Origin: an uncultured bacterium
GTDB taxonomy: Bacteria > Edwardsbacteria > AC1 > EtOH8
Direction: 5' to 3'
DNA: 5,256 bases
Assembly (NCBI GenBank): GCA_937958665.1
Contig: CALGNM010000198.1
Coordinates: forward strand, 1-5,256
Shown here: piece after piece, positions 1 to 5,256 of the stretch
Numbering within the stretch: the first letter of the stretch is position 1
Layout of the letters: every line of letters begins with the position of its first letter
Made by a program: the position numbers and the translations under genes
The notes under the pieces: model-generated
What the model saw: only the letters and a program-made list of their open reading frames with translations
Databases searched by the model: none
Told to the model about the DNA's origin: nothing

Positions 1-48
1 CGACCACCGAGCTCTACACTCTTTCCCTACACGACGCTCTTCCGATCT
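1..48 (+). other. Illumina adapter sequence (P5/Read 1 side), left end
   Basis: This stretch matches the Illumina P5/TruSeq Read 1 adapter from memory, ending in the familiar CTCTTCCGATCT at 37-48, with one difference: base 12 is c where the standard adapter has a. It is library-preparation sequence, not genome. Genomic DNA begins at about base 49, with one or two bases of uncertainty because the true neighbouring bases could coincide with the adapter. The reading frame of the leftward sprA-like gene happens to stay open through it, so translations ending beyond base 49 carry a false tail. Confidence 0.98.
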
Positions 49-3000
49 GGTGGTCATAGCCAGGCCCCGGTCCCGGCGGACATCGTCCAGCCTGAGCTCG
101 TTGAACCATACCTCGTCGCTGAAGATCCGCCCGGCTGCGGTGTCGTCATTGAAGACGCACAGGGCGATGCGGTTCAGGCTGAGCAGATTGGGGTTGCCCA
201 CCATGGAGTAGGCCCCCCGGGACCGGATCTTCTGGGTGGTATCGGCCGGCAGGGGCAGTTTCTTCAGGTCGCTGAAGCCCTGAAGATCGATGGCGAACTC
301 CTGCCAGCCGGAGCCCAGGGGCTGGCGGTACTGGTAGTAGCCGCTGGTGTCCGAGCCTATCAGCCGCAGGCCGAACGACTTCCTGGTCCCGCTGCTGTCG
401 TTGCTGTGCACCCACAACTTTATGGTGCGGTATCCCGAGTAGTTGGTCTCACCGTCCCGCAAAACCTTCCGGGCGCTTACATAGTGCCCGGCCCGCAGGC
501 TGTCGATATTGAACACCAGGCTCTGCTCAAACTCCACCCGTCCCTGCTCGTCTTTGCGCTCGGTGTTGGGGGGCAGGGTATAGTCGGGGTTATCCCGGTT
601 GTTCTTGACCTCCACCGTCATGGTTTCGCTGGGATCCAGCGGAAAAAGGCTGTCCTGGGTGGAGGCCCCCTGGGACAGCCAGCGGTTGCCGCTGATCTCC
701 ACCATGGCGATCTGGAAGGCGGACTGGGCCGGACAGCTGTCCACCCAGATCCTGGCATACTGGATCGAGTTCCAGCCCAGGTTGGCCCCCACCGCCCGGG
801 CAGTGTCCAGCAGGGCCGAAAGCTGGTGCCAGCCGTACTGGTTGGGCAGGCTGCGGGACAGGTCGAAGCGGAAGGTGTAGTAGTTGTCGCTCAGCTGGGG
901 GGCGTCGCTGGTGTCCAGGCCGTTGCCCTTGAGGTCCTCGGAATCGTAGAGCCCGTTGCCCTCGGTGCCGTTGATCTTACGGTAATCCCCGGTGGCGATG
1001 TCCACGAAATAGTCGTCATTGCCATCATCGCCTGGCACGGTCAGCTTGTCGTCGCCGGCCACCCGGTCCATCCCCAGGTCCCCGGCATCGGTGTACACCG
1101 CCTGGCGGTTGGCGTTGAGCGGTTCACAGTCCACCCGACCGTTTTGGCGGTGGAGGGTGCCATTGCGCTTCCACCGCACCTGATCCTCATTGATGTTCCG
1201 CCCGATGTCGACGTGGACTATTCCCTGGTATCCCTTGATCCACAGGTTAAGCAACCGGCTCTGGGTCAGGTCCAGCCCGGTCTTGCTCAACAGATGGGTG
1301 ATGCCGGCCCAACTATTGGCGGTATCGTCCTGGCCGGATTCGTAACGCAGCATCAGGGTCTGCAGGGTTTCGTCCTTTTTGGTCTCGTCGGTGATGGAGG
1401 GATTGATCTCCTTCATCCGCACCTGGAGGGATGGGTTATACCAATAGAAGGTCTTGGCCAGCAGACTGTCGGTTTTGCCCGGCGGCGGGCTGGAACGCAC
1501 CCAGGCCGAACGGCTGAGCAGAAACTCGTCGGAGACCTTGCTGCCGTCCATGTCATCGATGTAGACCTGGCCCTTGGTGTTGGGGTTGGGAAAATTGCCG
1601 GCCAGTTCCCCGGTCAGTCGGAAGCTGGAGGGAGCCTCGGTCTCCACCAGCGGCAGGATGTCGGCCAGCCGGGTCAGCACCTCCGGGGCAGATTGGTAGC
1701 TTCCGTCCAACCCGGCCACTATTATCCGTCGGGGCTCCTCGCCCAGTCGGGGCTTCTGGTCCGGGGTCTGCTCGCTGCGGTACAGCCAGGTGCCGCCCAG
1801 CTGGCCGCTGTCGCCGAACTTGTAGATACCCCTCATCCCGGCCAGGGTCTTGGAGCCCAGGGCGAAGGATGGCAGGTACTGGTAATCGATGTTCAGGGAA
1901 ACGCCACTGGATTGGAGCTGCTGTTTGACCCTTTCGCTGAAGGTGACCGTGCCCAGTTCGTAATCCACCGAATAGTCCCCGGCCGGGACCGCCACCCCGT
2001 TGATGGTCGCCTTGACGGTTCCCTCCAGCAGGCGGCCCGGGGCGTTGAGATAATATACCGCCAGGTTGGTCCGGTAGGTGATCAGAAACCGAAACTTCCG
2101 GACATAGCTGTCCAGGTTCTTCAGGTTGTATATATCGGGATTGCTGTCGGGAAGGGCCGGCCAGGTGAAGGGTCGGGCCATGGGGAAGAAAAAGTACCCC
2201 TCCTCCTGGTTTATCAGGTTGTCATAGAGCACCCCCTGGGAATTGGACAGCCCCAAAATCTCCAGAAAGCTACGCCCGCTGGCTGAGTCATAATCCACGT
2301 ACTGGCTGTTTTTCAGGTACTGCAGCTTGGTGGACAGGGTGGTGAAATCCACCCCGGACTTCTTCAGGGAATAGTAGTTGCGGAGCTGGTAATTCCAACA
2401 GTAGCCGTTTACCGGCCCGGGTGGCTGGCAGTTGGCGGGTTTTACCAGCATCAGGGTGTCGTGGTTCTCAAAGTCGTGGCGGCTGGGATAATATCGGCCC
2501 CGGCGGGTCTTGTAAGCCACCCCCAGCACCGAGGCATCTTCCAGGGGGCGGGAAAGGATGATCCGGCCCCAGCGGGGGTCGTCCAGAATGAAATCAGTTA
2601 TTTCGGCCCTGACCTCCAAGGGGACGGGGCCATAGATGGTATCCGCCCCGCCGGAGAAATCCCTCCGGCTGCGGTCGATCAGCAGATGGGTCTTGGTATT
2701 GAGGTTAGAGTAGCTGTTGGTGGTGAAAACCTTGACCACCTCAAGGCTGTCGTTGTCCGGCAAGCCCTGGGGCAGGATCTCGTAGATCTGGTACTGCATG
2801 TAATCGCGGTCGTCCCAGGCGAAGGAGTCCTTCTGGCTGGTCCCGCTGAAGCTGCTGGTCTGGCTCTGGCCCTCATCCTTGCTGGCAATGGCGGTCAGCT
2901 CCAGCCCCCCCAGCCGGGCCACCCCCTTGAGTCCGAACAGGCCCTTATGGACGGTGGTCATCCCCCCCACCAGGCTGGAGCCGCTTAAGGAGAATTCGGT

Positions 3001-3678
3001 ATCCCCGGCCTCCAGGCTCTGCAGCACCTCGTCCTCCTTGCCCTCGTAGCGCAGGCGGATCTTGCTCCGCTTGTCCAGATCGGCCTCGCTGTCGTAGTCG
3101 ATCAGCACATGCACCCGCTCGCCTATCACCCCCTCCAGATTTACCCGCTGTTCCTGCTTGATGTTGATTCGGCTGTCATCGGCGGTCTTGCTGGCATCCA
3201 GATCCCGTCCCTTCTGATTATAGCGGGTGATCTCGTTTCCGGCTGTGATCTTCTGGTTTCCTCCCACCTTGATCTGAGCCCCCGAGCCCAGCACCCGCCC
3301 CAGCCCCGGCAGGGGGATCTGGATATCGGGGATCAAGCCCTCCCCGGTCCGTTCCTGGACCGGCTTGGACAGGTAAGCCTGGTTCTGTAGAACCCACGAC
3401 TCCGAAAGGCCCCGGCTCCGCAGCTGCTCCAGATAGGCACCCAGGCTGGAATATCTTTCCCTGACCGGCAGCTGGGCGATGATCTCCCTCTGGATCATCA
3501 GGCCCAGGGAATAATCCAAGCTGTATTGGCTGTTCCTCGCTTGGTCGCGATAGATAGAGGTGTTGCCATCGGCGGCCACCTCCTCCAGTGGCCCGTATTC
3601 CTGGCCGGGCAGAACCGCCGGGGCGGAAGCAAGCAGTATCCAGGCCAAGGACAGTGCCAGAGGTGTCCGTCTCCTCAT
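49..3678 (-). CDS. sprA: SprA-family T9SS outer-membrane translocon protein, N-terminal half (3' end cut off)
   Basis: This gene encodes a large secreted protein matching the SprA (cell surface/gliding motility protein) family, whose Flavobacterium member forms the giant outer-membrane beta-barrel through which T9SS cargo leaves the periplasm. One uninterrupted frame of 1,210 codons runs from ATG at 3678 to the adapter at 49. Family members reach about 2,400 residues, so roughly the C-terminal half is missing. Residues 1 to about 25 form a signal peptide (MRRRTPLALSLAWILL core, small residues after it). Family-like stretches follow in the expected order: GSGAQIKVGG at 131-140; VIGERVHVLIDYDSEADLD near 183-201; EAGDTEFSL from 223; GLFGLKG from 245; WNYQLRNYYSL from 428; DILPLVETEAPSSF near 673; YIDDMDGS at 706-713; EVWFNELRLDD at 1189-1199. 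An Asp/Gly-rich segment lies at 864-925. The start is secure because an in-frame TAG lies two codons upstream (3682-3684) and GGGAG sits 10 bases before ATG. The identification rests on recalled family motifs, not a search. Secretion activity is inferred. Confidence 0.86.
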
Positions 3679-3688
3679 GGCCTAACGG

Positions 3689-3693
3689 CTCCC
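3689..3693 (-). promoter_or_regulatory. Shine-Dalgarno-like site of the sprA-like gene
   Basis: Read on the minus strand this is GGGAG, ending 10 bases before the ATG at 3678. The spacing is slightly long, but this is the only purine-rich match upstream of the only available start, since an in-frame TAG lies between it and the ATG. Confidence 0.5.
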
Positions 3694-3717
3694 GTCTTTC
3701 GGCTGGCTGGCTTCACA

Positions 3718-3746
3718 ATTATCTTGCAATTTTGATTGATTAGTAA
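3718..3746 (-). promoter_or_regulatory. Possible sigma70-like promoter for the sprA-like gene
   Basis: On the minus strand GATAAT (3723 down to 3718) matches five of six bases of the TATAAT -10 consensus. Seventeen bases upstream is TTACTA (3746 to 3741), a weak -35 match with three of six bases. Transcription would begin near 3711 and leave a leader of about 33 bases carrying the GGGAG site. The match is by eye and AT-rich DNA yields such matches by chance. Confidence 0.35.
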
Positions 3747-3752
3747 TAACAT
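3724..3752 (+). promoter_or_regulatory. Possible sigma70-like promoter for lptFG
   Basis: TTGCAA (3724-3729) shares four of six bases with the -35 consensus. After a 17-base spacer, TAACAT (3747-3752) shares four of six with the -10 consensus. The expected start of transcription, six to eight bases after the -10, falls at about 3759-3760, right at the preferred lptF ATG. If real, the lptF message would be leaderless, in line with the absence of a Shine-Dalgarno sequence. The assignment is by eye and tentative. Confidence 0.3.
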
Positions 3753-3759
3753 TATGGTC

Positions 3760-4974
3760 ATGAAAATTCTGGATCGCTATCTTGTCCGAGGACTGGTGCC
3801 GCCTTTTGCCATGGCCCTCTCGGTGCTCACCTTTGTGTTGCTGATGGACCGGCTGTTCGAGCTGATCAATCTGATAATCCAGAAGAGGGTTCCGGTGCTG
3901 CTGGTGGGGCGGATCTTCATGCTCAGCCTGCCCTACATGCTGACCATGACCATTCCCATGGCGGTTCTGGTGGCGGTTATTATGGGCTTCGGCCGGCTGG
4001 CCCAGGACAATGAACTTACCGCCCTGAAGTCCAGCGGGATACCCCTGGCCCGGCTGGTGGCCGCCCCTTTGCTGGCCGGCCTGGCCCTGTCAATCGGGCT
4101 TTACATCTTCAACGACCGTTTGCTGCCGGAAACCAACCATCAGGTCAAGAACCTGTTGATGGACATATCGGAGACCAAGCCGGTGCTTCAGCTTAAGGAG
4201 AACATCTTTATCAGCGACTTCCCGGATTACAACATTTTGATCCGCCGCATCGACCCCAAGACCTCCCAACTGGGAAACATCACCATCTACGAACAGAAAC
4301 GCAACTCCCAGCCCCGCACCATTCTGGCCTCCCGGGGCCGGCTTAGTATGATGCCCCAGGCCAGCTCACTGAAACTGGAGCTTCTGGACGGGGAGATCCA
4401 CCAGCTGGACCCCGAGGACAACTCCCGTTACCACCGGATCAGCTTCCGCAAACACACCATCTACCTGCCCCTGGATCCCCAGGCCCAGCACCAGGTGCGA
4501 ACCCACCGCAGCGATCGGGAGATGACCTCGGCCATGATGCGCCAGGCGGTGGCTGCAGTGCAGGAAGAACTGAAGCCTCTGCAGTTCCAGCTGACGGACA
4601 GCGCCAAGCTGCCGCCCCCCCGCCTCAGCCAACTGAAGGCCGAAATCTATAACCGGACCTCGGAGATGCGGCGCTACCAGGTAGAGATCCACAAGAAGAT
4701 GGCCATTCCAGCCGCCTGTCTGGTTTTCGTCCTGCTGGGGGTGCCGTTGGGGGTGATTACCCGGCGGGGCAACATGGGGGTCAGCTTCGGGCTGTCCCTG
4801 GGATTCTTCGTGCTTTACTACATGGCCCTGATCGGGGGCGAGCAGCTGGCCGACCGCCAGATCCTGTCGCCGGCTCTGTCCATGTGGGCCGCCAACGTTG
4901 TCCTGGGGTCCTGCGGACTGCTGCTGCTGGCCTGGCAGAACAGCGAATTTCGGCTGGGCGGAGAACGAAGATGA
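3760..4974 (+). CDS. lptF: LptF, LPS export ABC transporter permease
   Basis: This gene encodes one of the two inner-membrane permeases of LptB2FG, which uses ATP hydrolysis by LptB to extract lipopolysaccharide from the inner membrane and pass it to the periplasmic bridge. The 404-residue protein has the full LptF/LptG (YjgP/YjgQ) layout: an N-terminal helix after MKILDRYL (about 12-30), two more membrane segments (about 46-77 and 95-117), a periplasmic beta-jellyroll region (about 140-245), a charged, partly proline-rich linker (about 250-312), and three C-terminal membrane segments (about 314-333, 338-358, 370-391). Conserved stretches include RLAQDNELTALKSSGIPLAR (79-98), FNDRLLPETNH (117-127), EIHKKMAIPAACLVFVLLG (309-327) and GGEQLADRQILSP (359-371). 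I chose ATG 3760 because family members usually begin MKILDRY-like. ATG 3754 is nearly as good, since its MVMKILDRYL lines up with MRIKLLDRYL of lptG, and TTG 3736 is less likely. No Shine-Dalgarno sequence precedes any of them. The stop overlaps the lptG start. Confidence 0.96.
   Translation: MKILDRYLVRGLVPPFAMALSVLTFVLLMDRLFELINLIIQKRVPVLLVGRIFMLSLPYMLTMTIPMAVLVAVIMGFGRLAQDNELTALKSSGIPLARLVAAPLLAGLALSIGLYIFNDRLLPETNHQVKNLLMDISETKPVLQLKENIFISDFPDYNILIRRIDPKTSQLGNITIYEQKRNSQPRTILASRGRLSMMPQASSLKLELLDGEIHQLDPEDNSRYHRISFRKHTIYLPLDPQAQHQVRTHRSDREMTSAMMRQAVAAVQEELKPLQFQLTDSAKLPPPRLSQLKAEIYNRTSEMRRYQVEIHKKMAIPAACLVFVLLGVPLGVITRRGNMGVSFGLSLGFFVLYYMALIGGEQLADRQILSPALSMWAANVVLGSCGLLLLAWQNSEFRLGGERR
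4960..4963 (+). promoter_or_regulatory. Shine-Dalgarno site of lptG
   Basis: GGAG lies seven bases before the lptG ATG at 4971, inside the last codons of lptF. Together with the ATGA overlap this supports the lptG start and translational coupling to lptF. It also shows that the host uses Shine-Dalgarno initiation, which makes the lack of one at lptF notable. Confidence 0.7.
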
Positions 4975-5210
4975 GAATCAAGCTGCTCGACCGCTACCTT
5001 TGGCGTGAGTTCCTGAAGGCCATGTCCTTCTCCCTGCTGGCCTTCGTGCTGATCTTTGTCCTGGTAGACATCTTCGAAAAGCTGGATATATTCATCGACG
5101 CCAAAGCCCCCTGGCCGCTGGTGGCGTTGTTCTACCTTTATCAGATCCCCTTCATCACCGTGCTGACCCTGCCGGTGGCCATGTTGCTGGCCAGCATGTC
5201 GACCATCAGC
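4971..5210 (+). CDS. lptG: LptG, LPS export ABC transporter permease, N-terminal 80 residues (3' end cut off)
   Basis: This is the start of the second LptB2FG permease, partner of LptF in the inner membrane. Eighty genomic codons are present out of roughly 360-400 expected. They begin MRIKLLDRYLWREFLKA and cover the first membrane helix (about 18-33, followed by VDIFEKLDIFI, a typical amphipathic stretch) and a second hydrophobic segment (about 48-75) ending in LPVAMLLASM. The resemblance to LptF residues 1-80 is clear: DRYL near the start, an acidic-aromatic motif after helix 1, and a Pro-containing segment before the second helix. The ATG overlaps the lptF stop as ATGA, and GGAG lies seven bases upstream. 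The name LptG rather than a second LptF rests on gene order, because the distinguishing C-terminal part is missing. The frame runs on through the adapter to the end of the window, but residues after Ser80 are artificial. Confidence 0.93.
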
Positions 5211-5256
5211 AGATCGGAAGAGCGTCGTGTAGGGAAAGAGTGTAGATCTCGGTGGT
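5211..5256 (-). other. Illumina adapter sequence (reverse complement of P5/Read 1 side), right end
   Basis: The sequence from AGATCGGAAGAGCGTCGTGT onward is the reverse complement of the same adapter found at the left end, and here it matches the standard sequence through all 46 bases as I recall it. Genomic DNA ends at about base 5210, within one or two bases. The adapter truncates lptG and adds a false in-frame tail to it. Confidence 0.98.

Larger units (their letters stand above)
3679..3759. promoter_or_regulatory. Divergent intergenic promoter region, AT-rich
   Basis: These 81 bp separate two genes transcribed away from each other, so the promoters of both units must lie here or just inside the coding ends. 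The half nearer lptF is sharply AT-rich (33 of 42 bases from 3715 to 3756 are A or T) against very GC-rich coding DNA on both sides. The half nearer the sprA-like gene is GC-richer and holds three tandem copies of GGCT (3701-3712). I see no convincing operator palindrome and no terminator hairpin. Confidence 0.75.

Noticed and set aside
406-2286. Long open frame of 626 codons on the plus strand
   Set aside because: It lies codon-for-codon opposite the sprA-like gene. It stays open because that GC-rich gene rarely uses TTA, CTA or TCA, the codons that would put stops on the other strand. Its product is a low-complexity Gly/Val/Gln/Pro-rich chain with no recognisable family, while the minus-strand frame shows clear SprA motifs and is nearly twice as long.
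3701-3712. Three tandem GGCT units as a regulatory repeat
   Set aside because: Three copies of a 4-base word in GC-rich DNA is within chance, and no symmetry suggests a protein-binding site.
3696-3734. Bacteroidota-type promoter (TTTG ... TAnnTTTG) for lptF
   Set aside because: CAATTTTG at 3727-3734 misses the first base of the -7 motif, and only TTTC is found at the -33 distance. The match is too weak to call over the sigma70-like alternative.
146-3735. Other open frames over the sprA-like gene (minus 146-415 and 2679-2888; plus 599-880, 2461-2988, 3109-3390, 3526-3735)
   Set aside because: All lie within, or almost entirely overlap, a well-supported gene in another frame or strand, have compositionally biased products, and match no family I recognise.
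3736-3759. TTG start for lptF at 3736
   Set aside because: It would add eight poorly hydrophobic residues (MISNNIMV) before the usual MKILDRYL start, has no ribosome-binding site, and would overlap the best promoter-like hexamers.
4366-4981. Minus-strand open frames opposite lptF (4366-4692 and 4781-4981)
   Set aside because: They are antisense shadows of a strongly conserved transporter gene, with biased composition and no start signals or family resemblance.
1-5256. Transposon or linear element with terminal inverted repeats
   Set aside because: The repeats are Illumina adapter sequence, there is no transposase or integrase gene, and both end genes are cut in mid-frame, as expected of a fragment rather than an element.

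Overview
The window is one piece of GC-rich bacterial genomic DNA (positions 49-5210, 5,162 bp) with Illumina sequencing-adapter sequence at both ends (1-48 and 5211-5256). The adapter parts are not biological. They lie in opposite orientation, so they form a false terminal inverted repeat around the fragment.

The genomic part holds three genes in two divergent units. Leftward (minus strand) runs the N-terminal 1,210 codons of a very large secreted protein of the SprA family. SprA is the giant outer-membrane beta-barrel translocon of the type IX secretion system (T9SS). The gene starts at 3678 and is cut at base 49, roughly halfway through by comparison with the length of known SprA proteins. 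Rightward run a complete lptF (3760-4974) and the first 80 codons of lptG (4971-5210, cut by the right adapter). These encode the two inner-membrane permease subunits of the LptB2FG lipopolysaccharide exporter. The two lpt genes overlap by 4 bp (ATGA) and are almost certainly co-transcribed.

The units are separated by only 81 bp, which contains a strikingly AT-rich stretch (33 of 42 bases in 3715-3756) where both promoters must lie. I see sigma70-like hexamers on each strand. The sprA-like gene and lptG have Shine-Dalgarno-like sequences, whereas lptF has none.

Organism: an LPS-bearing, Gram-negative-type bacterium, because LptFG and an outer-membrane SprA are both present. SprA is typical of the Bacteroidota/FCB superphylum. 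High GC, strong preference for CTG and GCC codons, Shine-Dalgarno-like sites at two of three genes, and a neighbourhood unlike the usual Bacteroidota sprA locus suggest a less-studied FCB-related or candidate phylum, probably from a metagenome. This placement is inference. The genes fit one theme, outer-membrane biogenesis: LPS export on one side of the shared promoter region and T9SS translocation on the other. I see no RNA gene, CRISPR array, mobile element or terminator.
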